Part shown: piece by piece, positions 6,711 through 14,012 of the stretch
Numbering within the stretch: position 1 is the first letter of the stretch
Layout of the letters: every line of letters begins with the position of its first letter
Origin: Lachnospiraceae bacterium UBA1760
GTDB lineage: Bacteria; Bacillota; Clostridia; Lachnospirales; Lachnospiraceae
Direction: 5' to 3'
Length of the DNA: 20,786 nt
Assembly (NCBI GenBank): GCA_002314775.1
Contig: DCHE01000016.1
Span: 8,252 to 29,037 of the forward strand
The notes under the pieces: model-generated
What the model was told of the DNA's origin: nothing
Database searches by the model: none
What the model saw: only the letters and a program-made list of their open reading frames with translations
Program-made: the position numbers and the translations under genes

Positions 6711-6974
6711 TTATGCTGCTTCTAAAAGAGGAGTGATCTCCTCGCGGTTTCCCACGAGAAGTTCGTCAATACTACAGTTGAACAGACATGCCATTGCGTA
6801 CATGTTGTCAAAAGTAGGAAGACATACGCCTCTCTGCCACTTGTAAATGGCAACGGGCTCGTTGAACCCGAGAAAGTCCTGAAGCTCACGAACCGTGAAA
6901 CCTCGTCTCTCTCGCATCTCTTTAATGCGCTTACCTGTAGCTACTAAGTCAATCTGTGGAAATACTGTCACCAT
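6711..6974 (-). CDS. XRE-family helix-turn-helix regulator
   Basis: An 87-residue DNA-binding protein that is essentially one Cro/C1-type helix-turn-helix domain: GKRIKEMRERRGFTVRELQ (helices 1-2), the recognition region FNEPVAIYKWQRGVCLPTFD, and the closing SIDELLVGN typical of the family. There is no extra ligand-binding or protease domain. AAGGAGGT lies 5 bases before the ATG. It sits between the Lon-like ATPase and the small RNA plus vWA gene, all codirectional, so it is the natural candidate regulator of this locus. Two possible promoters precede it (6992-7020 and 7069-7097); the nearer one carries ACTTATGTG, a word that recurs before the vWA gene. Autoregulation through that word is inference. 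Confidence 0.88.
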   Translation of the reverse strand: MVTVFPQIDLVATGKRIKEMRERRGFTVRELQDFLGFNEPVAIYKWQRGVCLPTFDNMYAMACLFNCSIDELLVGNREEITPLLEAA

Positions 6975-6991
6975 GTGTAACCTCCTTAGTC

Positions 6992-7020
6992 ATAAAAAAA
7001 CATCTTGTCACATAAGTCAA
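6992..7020 (-). promoter_or_regulatory. Proximal XRE promoter with possible operator
   Basis: Minus strand TTGACT (7015-7020), 17-base spacer, TTTTAT (6992-6997). The minus-strand segment 7005-7020 is an imperfect inverted repeat with TTG and CAA at its ends, a possible operator. Confidence 0.4.
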
Positions 7021-7068
7021 TAGTTTATTACAATACACTAAACAAGCACCAAAAGAGTGGTATCTTTC

Positions 7069-7097
7069 ATATTAGCACTGTCTTTTATATTGTGCAA
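7069..7097 (-). promoter_or_regulatory. Distal XRE promoter
   Basis: Minus strand TTGCAC (7092-7097), 17-base spacer ending in TGC, then TAATAT (7069-7074). It would give a leader of roughly 90 bases. Confidence 0.4.
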
Positions 7098-7196
7098 GTA
7101 TTTTTTTAAAATTTTTTACAATTTTTTACTGTTTGTGACGCAGGTTTTCCATTATAAGTATTTCCATTATATTGGACTACTTTATTATCCTATTAA

Positions 7197-8687
7197 TTAT
7201 CCGATTAACTCTCTAACCATCTTTGCATCGAAGGTTACGGTTTTAAGATTCTGTGCCTCAATCTGATAGAGAGCATTTGCAACTATATGCTCTGCTGCCT
7301 GCTCTAAATCTCTTACTCCGCTTACACCACTGTGAAGTCTTACTACCTCCTCAACTCCATCCTCAGTTACAACGCACTCCTCTCCGGATACTCCGATTCT
7401 CTTAAGTATCTTTGGAAGAACGAAGTCTGTGAAGATTCTCTTTTTCTCCTCTGGAGTATAATCAGGAATATCTATCACTGCAAATCTTGACATGATAGGA
7501 GCACTGATATTCTCCTTGTCATTTGCGGTTGCAATCGGATAAACTCCGGAGGTTGGAATCATACACTCCATATAGTTATCTGTAAATCCAAGGTTATCAA
7601 GGAGTGTTAATAGTACGTCGGCTGGATTGCCATTTCCCTTGCCATTGTTTGCCTTGTCAAGCTCATTTATGATAAATACAAGGTTCGACTCGCCTGCCAT
7701 TGAAAATGCTTCCATAATAATTCCCGGCTTTGCATTTGCATAAATTCTTGAGCTTCCTGTAAGCTGCTCTGGATCATTGATTGAGCTCATGTCAAGGGTT
7801 GTCCATGGAAGCTTTAAGATTCTTGCAACTGCGTATGCAATCTGGGACTTTCCAGTACCGGCTGGACCACAGAGCAAAATTCCGTAGGCTGGAAGTGTAT
7901 GCGTTCTATTAATCTGAATAATTGTCTCAATGATTCTCTGCTTTACCTTTTCCATTCCGTAAAGCTCCTCGTCAAGGATTCTTCTCGCCTCAACTGGATC
8001 AATAGCCTCAAAATAATTGTACTTCCACTTAACATTCATCATTATAGAGAGTGCTCTTTGAGCGTGACGTCTCTCCTCAGGAGAAACCTCGCTGGACTTT
8101 GCAACTGCAAGATTTCTTCTTGCCCAGATTCTGATGTTGTCTGGCAAAGTTGAGCCTGCACAGTTCATAAAATCAACTATAGACTGGAGGCTTGTCAGCT
8201 TCATGCTGTCGCCCTCCTCCTCTGTCTCGTCATCCTCGTCAGTTTCTTTCTCAACTGGTGGGTTGCTTGACAAAAGTCTCTCAATCATAAACTGAAGGAA
8301 TCCATCCTCCGCTGAAAGCTTTTTCCCCTGTCCAAATGCAGTCTCTCTGATTCTGTACACTGCATAGCCCTCCTCGGTATTTGCGCCGGAAAGTCTTACT
8401 GGAATATGGTTTTCACCAAGCCACTTTAGCAGGCTTGTAAATCTTGAATCAATTCTTAAAATATCTGCTGACTGTACTCCGTCCTCCTCATTAAATTCGA
8501 AGGAGGTTCTCTTAACAGGGTTTGTAAAAATTCCCTGTGAGTGATGCTTCCACTCTCTCTTTTTATTGTCAAGCACCATGATTGGAGCATCCTTCGATGG
8601 TGCATCATTATTGCTTGCAAATGTCTCATAGGTGCATATTGCAAGATTTTTATTATCTGTAGACTCGCTAAAGTCAAATACTGGCAT
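7197..8687 (-). CDS. Lon-like AAA+ ATPase lacking the protease domain
   Basis: A 496-residue cytosolic ATPase. The first 230 residues are unrecognised, with an acidic linker near 145-160. The AAA+ module then follows Lon closely: ELYGMEKVKQRIIETI (about 241-256), Walker A GPAGTGKS (274-281), Walker B region VFIINELDK with N341-E342, sensor 1 in IATAND (about 385-390), arginine finger R401 in MSRF, and sensor 2 R459 in SGVRDLEQ. The protein ends right after the helical subdomain, so the Ser-Lys protease domain is absent. The Walker B aspartate is replaced by Asn, which may alter Mg2+ binding or slow hydrolysis. AGGAG lies 8 bases before the chosen ATG at 8687; an in-frame GTG at 8780 is inside a structured leader and is rejected. 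The nearby vWA gene recalls AAA+/vWA chaperone pairs; a joint role is inference. Confidence 0.85.
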   Translation of the reverse strand: MPVFDFSESTDNKNLAICTYETFASNNDAPSKDAPIMVLDNKKREWKHHSQGIFTNPVKRTSFEFNEEDGVQSADILRIDSRFTSLLKWLGENHIPVRLSGANTEEGYAVYRIRETAFGQGKKLSAEDGFLQFMIERLLSSNPPVEKETDEDDETEEEGDSMKLTSLQSIVDFMNCAGSTLPDNIRIWARRNLAVAKSSEVSPEERRHAQRALSIMMNVKWKYNYFEAIDPVEARRILDEELYGMEKVKQRIIETIIQINRTHTLPAYGILLCGPAGTGKSQIAYAVARILKLPWTTLDMSSINDPEQLTGSSRIYANAKPGIIMEAFSMAGESNLVFIINELDKANNGKGNGNPADVLLTLLDNLGFTDNYMECMIPTSGVYPIATANDKENISAPIMSRFAVIDIPDYTPEEKKRIFTDFVLPKILKRIGVSGEECVVTEDGVEEVVRLHSGVSGVRDLEQAAEHIVANALYQIEAQNLKTVTFDAKMVRELIG

Positions 8688-8806
8688 AGTTTTTTCTCCT
8701 TTTATTAATATGTGGTCGCAGCCAACTCCCACAACGTGTGTCCCTTCTCGGACAGCTTGGAGCAGCCACTTACAGATCACGACCTCGTCATGATGGCTTA
8801 CTGCTC
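8688..8806 (-). ncRNA. Structured GC-rich leader RNA before the ATPase gene
   Basis: About 100 bases that are roughly half G+C, set in very AT-rich flanks and starting at the predicted transcription start (near 8806). Read on the minus strand: GAGCAG at the 5' end pairs with CTGCTC about 40 bases on, then CCA with TGG; inside is an 8-pair hairpin, ATCATGAC with GTCGTGAT. Next come a TGTCC/GGACA hairpin and a third hairpin with TGTG/CACA and GTTG/CGAC stems. The ATPase ribosome binding site follows at once. No T-run is present. I do not recognise a known riboswitch class; a new riboswitch, a protein-binding leader or a processed small RNA are all possible. The in-frame translation upstream of the ATG looks fortuitous. 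Confidence 0.5.
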
Positions 8807-8809
8807 TAT

Positions 8810-8839
8810 ATTATACATTATTCCCACAAGTCAAGTAAA
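8810..8839 (-). promoter_or_regulatory. Promoter of leader RNA and ATPase gene
   Basis: Perfect TATAAT (8810-8815) on the minus strand with TTTACT (8834-8839) at 18 bases. A TTGACTT word (8828-8834) partly overlaps the -35; the same word forms the -35 of the proximal XRE promoter. Confidence 0.55.
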
Positions 8840-8869
8840 GCCAAAGAATATTATCACTAAATTTACAGT

Positions 8870-8905
8870 ATAAATTACATTATAAATTACATTATAAACA
8901 ATTCT
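8870..8905 (+). repeat. 12 bp tandem repeat between divergent promoters
   Basis: Two exact copies of ATAAATTACATT (8870-8881, 8882-8893) and a third, partial copy starting ATAAACAATT (8894). It lies between the ATPase promoter and the aroA promoter. Confidence 0.8.
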
Positions 8906-8928
8906 CACTCCTTATCTTTCAGTTATCG

Positions 8929-8957
8929 TTTACATCTTGTGGTTAAAATAGTAAAAT
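8929..8957 (+). promoter_or_regulatory. aroA promoter
   Basis: TTTACA (8929-8934), 17-base spacer, TAAAAT (8952-8957). The predicted start near 8964 gives a 40-base leader and rules out an upstream ATG at 8956, which overlaps the -10. Confidence 0.65.
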
Positions 8958-9003
8958 GTATTTGATATTTTTATCACCTATATTTCCTATACACGGAGGA
9001 CCT

Positions 9004-10311
9004 ATGGACACAACTATTAATCAACTTACTATAGATAACTCAAACGCAAGCTTTTCGGGCTCTGTGTCTGCTATCGCATCGAAGTCAGTAATGCACAGAC
9101 TTCTCATTGCAGCCTGCCTGTCTGATTCTGAGTCAGAGGTAATCTGCAGTACAAACTCAAAGGATATTGAGGCCACAATCAACTGTCTTACTGGAATGGG
9201 GGCAAAAATTGTTAAGGAGGGAATAAGCTACCACATAACGCCTATAAAGAAGGTCACTTCTTTAGCTCGTATCGACTGTGGCGAAAGTGGCTCGACACTT
9301 AGATTTATCCTTCCACTAATTGCAATCCTTGGAAGGGGTGCTGAGATTACTATGCACGGAAGGCTTCCTGACAGACCACTAAGTCCGCTTTACGAGGAGA
9401 TGCAAAGGCATGGTGCTGTGCTCTCACTTCAGGGCACTAATCCATTTCTTGTTAAGGGCCAGATGGCAGGTGGTATATATGAGATTGCCGGAAATGTCTC
9501 ATCTCAGTATATAACCGGACTTTTATTCAGTCTTCCGCTTTCAGACACTGCAAGCGAGATAAGAATAATAGGAAAACTTGAGTCAAGACCTTATGTAAAC
9601 ATCACTCTTCAGGTGCTCAGAACCTACGGAATTGAGATTATCGAGGAGGACTATTCGGAGGACGACAGAGTTACAGTATGCTTTAAGATAAAGGGCAGCC
9701 AGACCTACAAGGCTGTGAAAAAAATAACAGTTGAAGGCGACTGGTCAAACGCAGCATTTTTCTTAAGTCTCGGTGCCATAACAGAAAATGGTATCACAAC
9801 AAGAAACCTTAACCTTGACTCCCTTCAGGGAGATATGAAGATTACCACTCTTCTTCGCGATTTTGGAGCAGACTTAATCTACTCCTCTAACGAGAATGGG
9901 CTTAAGGATATCACAGTAACCGGTGCAAAGCTTAAGGGCATTGATATTGATGCTTCTGATATTCCGGATTTAGTACCAATTCTTGCTGCGGTTGCAGCGG
10001 TTTCTGAGGGAACAACAAGGATTTCCAACATTGAGCGTCTCAGAATCAAGGAGAGTGACAGAGTGTTGTCTGTTATTGATACCCTGACTAAGCTTGGAGC
10101 AGATATCCGCGAGGAGGATAGAATGATTATAATCGAGGGCAAGACTTCCCTTAAGGGCGGAACCATCGACTCGGTAAATGATCACAGAATTGCCATGATG
10201 GCAGGAATTATGTCCGCAAGATGCGAGGGTCCTGTAACAATAATTCAGCCCGCAGCGGTCAACAAATCCTATCCTTATTTCTTTGAGGATTTAGCAGGTC
10301 TCACAAAGTAG
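9004..10311 (+). CDS. aroA: 5-enolpyruvylshikimate-3-phosphate synthase
   Basis: Shikimate pathway enzyme joining phosphoenolpyruvate and shikimate 3-phosphate on the way to chorismate and aromatic amino acids. The 435-residue protein has the family length and motifs in order: SAIASKSVMHR (shikimate phosphate and PEP binding, near residue 20), DCGESGSTLRF (near 95), GRLPDRPLSPL (near 120), SSQYITGLL (near 165), a DIPDLVPILAA active-site aspartate segment (near 320), ERLRIKESDR (near 345), NDHRIAMM (near 395) and the final VNKSYPYFF. The chosen ATG is preceded by GGAGGA (8995-9000) and by the promoter described at 8929. The gene stands alone between promoter and terminator, without other aro genes. 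The GESGSTLRF block differs from the NAGTAMRP form of E. coli AroA; I draw no conclusion on inhibitor sensitivity. Confidence 0.96.
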   Translation: MDTTINQLTIDNSNASFSGSVSAIASKSVMHRLLIAACLSDSESEVICSTNSKDIEATINCLTGMGAKIVKEGISYHITPIKKVTSLARIDCGESGSTLRFILPLIAILGRGAEITMHGRLPDRPLSPLYEEMQRHGAVLSLQGTNPFLVKGQMAGGIYEIAGNVSSQYITGLLFSLPLSDTASEIRIIGKLESRPYVNITLQVLRTYGIEIIEEDYSEDDRVTVCFKIKGSQTYKAVKKITVEGDWSNAAFFLSLGAITENGITTRNLNLDSLQGDMKITTLLRDFGADLIYSSNENGLKDITVTGAKLKGIDIDASDIPDLVPILAAVAAVSEGTTRISNIERLRIKESDRVLSVIDTLTKLGADIREEDRMIIIEGKTSLKGGTIDSVNDHRIAMMAGIMSARCEGPVTIIQPAAVNKSYPYFFEDLAGLTK

Positions 10312-10326
10312 ATGAATATAATAGAA

Positions 10327-10366
10327 TTAAAGAGCCGGCGGAAACAATTTCCACCGGCTCTTTAAT
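10327..10366. terminator. Shared terminator between convergent genes
   Basis: TTAAAGAGCCGG pairs with CCGGCTCTTTAA, then one C-A mismatch, then GGAAA with TTTCC around a CAA loop. The flanking TTAATTT and, on the other strand, TTAATTC make it usable both for aroA and for the minus-strand gene ending at 10406. Confidence 0.88.
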
Positions 10367-10405
10367 TTGTTAAGACTATGACTTAAAACTTATATCTAAA
10401 CCTTC

Positions 10406-11203
10406 TTATTCATCCTCATTCAAGGTATCTATGACAAACTTATAAACCCTTGTTCCAAGGTAGATAATTATGCTGAATACATACTCATAAAAGCCTGCTC
10501 CCTTTCCATAGCTTGCAGCCATATCTGGTTCATAATGCATATATTCCCTGAAGGTCTTTATCTGTGACTCCATGCTTGCGTACACACTCTTATAATCATT
10601 TAACACAGTTTTGTATGGCTTAAGATTTGTAAAAATAAGTAGTAATAAAACAGCTGCGATAAATGGTGTGATTCTGGACATATACTTGAATTCCGTAAAT
10701 AACTTTGGTTCATTATTAAGGAATTTCATCTTATCTCCCACAACATTTTTATGGTCGATTAAGGTTATATAAAGCATTGCTACTCCAAGCAGAACTATAA
10801 GAAGAATTATGAGATAAAACACTGCTCCATCGCTCTTTGTTACATCAAGTAAGGTGAAGCCCCTTCTCTCGACCTCCTCACCTCTTCTCATATAGACTGT
10901 TCCCCACTTTAAAAATGGTGAGGCAATCATAAGAAGCGATGCAAGAATCGAAGCTCCAAAGCTTATATAATAGGCAGAGCGCTTCTCGTAGAAGGCACCA
11001 TTTTCAGCTATATCCTTCTCCTTTTCTTCCTTCTTCTTTTTTAATCTGTCTTCCTCTTCCTTTTTTCTTACTTCCTTCTCGTAGCTTTTAGCCTTTGCTA
11101 CACTATCCTTATCAAGTACGAAAGGGACATCGTAAATCTCACCGCAAAATTCGCACTTTGCTGCGCTATCATCTATCTCCTCGCCGCAGTTAATACATTT
11201 CAT
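10406..11203 (-). CDS. Zinc-ribbon membrane protein, function unknown
   Basis: A 265-residue protein with three parts. A short zinc ribbon at the very N-terminus has cysteines at 3, 6, 17 and 20 (CINC and CEFC). Residues about 32-68 are a highly charged Lys/Glu stretch that should form a coiled coil. The rest contains four hydrophobic segments: near 78-97 (YISFGASILASLLMIASPFL), 128-148, 174-192 and 242-256. GGAAGG lies about 9 bases before the ATG. The cysteine spacing is identical to that of the protein at 18774-19691, which also has a ribbon, a linker and four membrane segments, so the two belong to one architectural class. It is a single gene that shares a terminator with aroA. Role not deducible; a membrane-tethered sensor or scaffold is possible. 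Confidence 0.8.
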   Translation of the reverse strand: MKCINCGEEIDDSAAKCEFCGEIYDVPFVLDKDSVAKAKSYEKEVRKKEEEDRLKKKKEEKEKDIAENGAFYEKRSAYYISFGASILASLLMIASPFLKWGTVYMRRGEEVERRGFTLLDVTKSDGAVFYLIILLIVLLGVAMLYITLIDHKNVVGDKMKFLNNEPKLFTEFKYMSRITPFIAAVLLLLIFTNLKPYKTVLNDYKSVYASMESQIKTFREYMHYEPDMAASYGKGAGFYEYVFSIIIYLGTRVYKFVIDTLNEDE

Positions 11204-11352
11204 AGTTAACTTCCTTCCTATTTTTAGAGCATGCTAAAGCACTCACACCTTGCCTGCTATTTTTTCTTCTGCAATTATAACATCATATTGATAATATGTG
11301 AACCTTTCCGCCTCAATTCTTCAACCATTCTTAAACATATCTCCCTTTATTC

Positions 11353-11381
11353 TTGTATTTTACCTTATAATAAATTATATT
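11353..11381 (+). promoter_or_regulatory. Pyrophosphatase gene promoter
   Basis: TTGTAT (11353-11358), 17-base spacer, TATATT (11376-11381). The predicted start near 11388 places the 12 bp repeats in the leader. Confidence 0.45.
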
Positions 11382-11400
11382 TAAGTTAGCTATTAGATAT

Positions 11401-11460
11401 ATTTAGAATTTTATTTAGAGTCTTATTTAGAGTTTTATTTAGACTCAAATTTAAAGTAAC
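11401..11460 (+). repeat. 12 bp tandem repeat, five units
   Basis: Five consecutive 12-base units: ATTTAGAATTTT, ATTTAGAGTCTT, ATTTAGAGTTTT, ATTTAGACTCAA, ATTTAAAGTAAC. The 5' half of each unit is conserved and the 3' half varies. The array ends 23 bases before the pyrophosphatase start codon. Confidence 0.9.
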
Positions 11461-11483
11461 TATTTTTTACGAGGTTTATACTA

Positions 11484-13190
11484 ATGCAAAATATTAATAC
11501 TCCTGCGGAGAATCCGGTTTATGTCATCGGACACAAAAATCCTGACACGGACTCAATCTGTTCCGCAATCTGCTACGCAGAATTAAAAACAAAACTTACA
11601 GGTCGACCTCATATTGCAAAAAGATGCGGTCATACCAATCCTGAGACAGCTTATGTTCTCAGTCATTTTGGAATTGACAAGCCTGAGTATGTTGCAAATG
11701 TCTACACCCAGGTAAAGGATGTTGAATATCGTCACCTTAAGGGTGTTTCCGGAGAGCTTTCTATTAAGAATGCCTGGTCAATTCTTTCATCCTCAGACCT
11801 CTCCACACTTCCTATTGTGGATAATGGTTATCTTACAGGAATTATCACTGTAAATGATATTGCAAAAACCTGTATGGAGGTTTATGACAACGATATTATC
11901 TCAAAGGCAAAGACTCCATTTTCCAATCTGGCTGAAACCTTAAATGCTGATTTTATCACTGGTGATCCAGATAAGGTTATCTCAGACGGCAAGCTTCTTG
12001 TAGCTGCTGCCAATCCTGATCTGATGGAGATTTACATAGAGAAGAACGACATCGTTATTCTAGGTAACAGGTATGAGTCACAGCTTTGCGCAATCGAGAT
12101 GGGAGCTCAGTGTATCATAGTTTGCGAGGGTTCGCCGGTTTCTCTCACAATCACCAAGCTTGCTGAGAGCAAAAACTGCACCATCCTAAAGACCTTCTAC
12201 GATGCCTACACAGTATCACGTCTTGTGAACCAGAGTATCCCTATCAGATACTTTATGAAAACTGACAATATTATCACCTTCAACGAGGATGATTACATCA
12301 AGGATATCAGAACAGTTATGGCAAAGAAGCGTCTTCCATACTACCCTGTTCTCGCAGAGGATGGAAAGCTTGCAGGACTTATCTCACAGCGTAACTACCT
12401 GAATGCGAACCCAAAGAATGTAATTCTTGTGGACCATAACGAGCGTTCACAGGCAGTAGATGGAATTGACGAGGTTAATCTTCTTGAGATTATTGACCAC
12501 CACAGACTCGGTGGACTTCAGACAATGACACCTGTTTACTTCAGAAATATGCCACTTGGCTGTACCGCAACTATTATCTACAGCCTATACAACGAGTATC
12601 AGGTTGAGATTTCCAAGAAGATAGCAAGCCTTCTTCTTGCAGCCATCATTTCCGATACTCTTATGTTCAGGTCTCCAACCTGTACAGCTACCGACAGAGA
12701 GGCCTGCACAAGGCTTTCTGAAATTGCAGAGCTTGATATCGAGACTCTTGCAAATGATATGTTCCGCGAGGGCTGTCAGCTCGCAACCCAGACTGAGCCT
12801 GAAATTTTCTACCAGGACAACAAGCTTTTTGCAGCAGATGATTTCAAATGCATCATAGCTCAGGTTTCAGCCTTCAACCCTGACGCGATAAGGAATGTTA
12901 AACCGAAGATGCTGAAATATATGAGGGAACAGAAATCAGCGCTTGGTGCGGATACTCTCTTCCTTATGCTTACAGATATTTCCTGTGAGGCTACAACACT
13001 TCTCTTCTACAGTGAGCTTGAGGATTTTGACGAGGCTCTTGCAAAGGCCTTTAACCAGTCACCTAATTTGATTCAGGATAAGGACCCTGAATATCCTTGC
13101 AGTGGTTCTCTTTATCTTCCTGGAGTAGTTTCAAGAAAGAAGCAGGTTGCACCAGTTATCATCTCTGCAGCCAAGGAGATTAACGGCTAA
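11484..13190 (+). CDS. ppaC: Manganese-dependent inorganic pyrophosphatase with CBS and DRTGG regulatory insert
   Basis: Cytosolic family II (DHH) pyrophosphatase that hydrolyses PPi and so drives biosynthesis. At 568 residues it is far longer than the 310-residue simple form because a regulatory insert divides the DHH domain. Visible parts: HKNPDTDS metal motif (17-24), first CBS motif around ILSSSDLSTLPIVDNGYLTGIITVNDI, a DRTGG-type domain around residues 180-250, second CBS around RTVMAKKRLPYYPVLAEDGKLAGLIS, then VDHNERSQ and the IIDHHRLGG metal motif, and the DHHA2 domain ending in PGVVSRKKQVAP. In this family the CBS pair binds adenine nucleotides (AMP/ADP inhibit, ATP activates) and the DRTGG form also responds to diadenosine polyphosphates. 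GAGGT lies 8 bases before the ATG. rsmG follows after 59 bases with no visible terminator, so they may be cotranscribed. Confidence 0.94.
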   Translation: MQNINTPAENPVYVIGHKNPDTDSICSAICYAELKTKLTGRPHIAKRCGHTNPETAYVLSHFGIDKPEYVANVYTQVKDVEYRHLKGVSGELSIKNAWSILSSSDLSTLPIVDNGYLTGIITVNDIAKTCMEVYDNDIISKAKTPFSNLAETLNADFITGDPDKVISDGKLLVAAANPDLMEIYIEKNDIVILGNRYESQLCAIEMGAQCIIVCEGSPVSLTITKLAESKNCTILKTFYDAYTVSRLVNQSIPIRYFMKTDNIITFNEDDYIKDIRTVMAKKRLPYYPVLAEDGKLAGLISQRNYLNANPKNVILVDHNERSQAVDGIDEVNLLEIIDHHRLGGLQTMTPVYFRNMPLGCTATIIYSLYNEYQVEISKKIASLLLAAIISDTLMFRSPTCTATDREACTRLSEIAELDIETLANDMFREGCQLATQTEPEIFYQDNKLFAADDFKCIIAQVSAFNPDAIRNVKPKMLKYMREQKSALGADTLFLMLTDISCEATTLLFYSELEDFDEALAKAFNQSPNLIQDKDPEYPCSGSLYLPGVVSRKKQVAPVIISAAKEING

Positions 13191-13249
13191 GCTTAGCCCT
13201 GATACAAAAAATGTCTCACGACACTTTACTTTAACTAAAGGAATAATAC

Positions 13250-13975
13250 ATGGAACGTTTAAGAACATATTTGAAAAATTTTGATATTGAGCTCACTGAC
13301 AACCAGCTTACTCAGTTTGAGAAATACTACGAGCTCCTTGTTGAAAAGAATAAGGTTATGAACCTTACTGCGATAACTGAGAAGGAGGATGTCATAATAA
13401 AGCATTTTGCTGACAGCCTTGCAGCCTTCCATTATGTGAAGGAATTTAAGTCCTTTACCGAAAACAGCTATTCGCTTATAGATGTTGGAACCGGAGCTGG
13501 TTTTCCAGGTCTTCCACTAAAGATTGCATTTCCAAAGCTTAAGGTCACTTTATTTGACTCGCTGAATAAGAGAATTCTCTTTCTCGATGAGGTAATTGAT
13601 GCTCTAGAACTTACTGATATCGATACAATCCACGGGAGAGCTGAGGAGGGTGGAAGAAATGCTGCTCTCAGGGGACAATTCGATTTTGTTGTTTCCCGAG
13701 CCGTTGCAAATATGGCTGTTTTATCTGAGTATTGCCTTCCATTTGCAAAGGTTGGTGGCTACTTTGTTCCTTACAAGTCAGCCACAATAGAGGAGGAGCT
13801 TGCTTCCTCTGACAAGGCTATTAAGGTATTAGGCGGAAAGCTTCTTCACACAAAGACCGTTACTCTTCCAGACACCGACATTGGAAGAAGCTTTGTTATT
13901 GTGAAAAAGGTAAAGGATACTCCAAAGGCCTATCCAAGAAAGGCTGGTACAGCTCAGAAGAGTCCAATCAACTAA
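13250..13975 (+). CDS. rsmG: 16S rRNA (guanine-N7) methyltransferase RsmG
   Basis: SAM-dependent enzyme that methylates N7 of G527 (E. coli numbering) in 16S rRNA. The 241-residue length fits. It shows the typical N-terminal LTDNQLTQFEKYYELLVEKN, the MNLTAITEKEDVIIKHFADSL block, the SAM motif DVGTGAGFPGLPLKIAFP (about 78-95), the FDSLNKRILFLDEV acidic-loop segment and FDFVVSRAVANM. AAAGGA lies 8 bases before the ATG. It lies 59 bases after the pyrophosphatase and ends one base before a bidirectional terminator. In many Firmicutes rsmG directly follows mnmG; here mnmG is nearby but on the opposite strand and separated by the exonuclease gene, suggesting a local rearrangement. Confidence 0.95.
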   Translation: MERLRTYLKNFDIELTDNQLTQFEKYYELLVEKNKVMNLTAITEKEDVIIKHFADSLAAFHYVKEFKSFTENSYSLIDVGTGAGFPGLPLKIAFPKLKVTLFDSLNKRILFLDEVIDALELTDIDTIHGRAEEGGRNAALRGQFDFVVSRAVANMAVLSEYCLPFAKVGGYFVPYKSATIEEELASSDKAIKVLGGKLLHTKTVTLPDTDIGRSFVIVKKVKDTPKAYPRKAGTAQKSPIN

Positions 13976-13976
13976 T

Positions 13977-14012
13977 AAAAAATAAGAAGTCGAAATCGAC
14001 TTCTTATTTTTT
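13977..14012. terminator. Bidirectional terminator between convergent genes
   Basis: A perfect 16 bp stem, AAAAAATAAGAAGTCG with its complement, around an AAAT loop. A-run and T-run on the two sides make it symmetric. It starts one base after the rsmG stop and its right arm overlaps the stop codon of the exonuclease gene. Confidence 0.92.

Noticed and set aside
7146..7171. Two copies of TTTCCATTATA 15 bases apart after the ATPase gene
   Set aside because: Short AT-rich direct repeat with no T-run or promoter link; likely chance.
8688..8780. GTG start at 8780 that would add 31 residues to the Lon-like ATPase
   Set aside because: No ribosome binding site; the segment is a structured, GC-rich leader and the ATG at 8687 has AGGAG at the right distance.
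8956..9003. Upstream ATG that would add 16 residues to EPSP synthase
   Set aside because: It overlaps the predicted -10 element and lacks a ribosome binding site; the family N-terminus fits the ATG at 9004.
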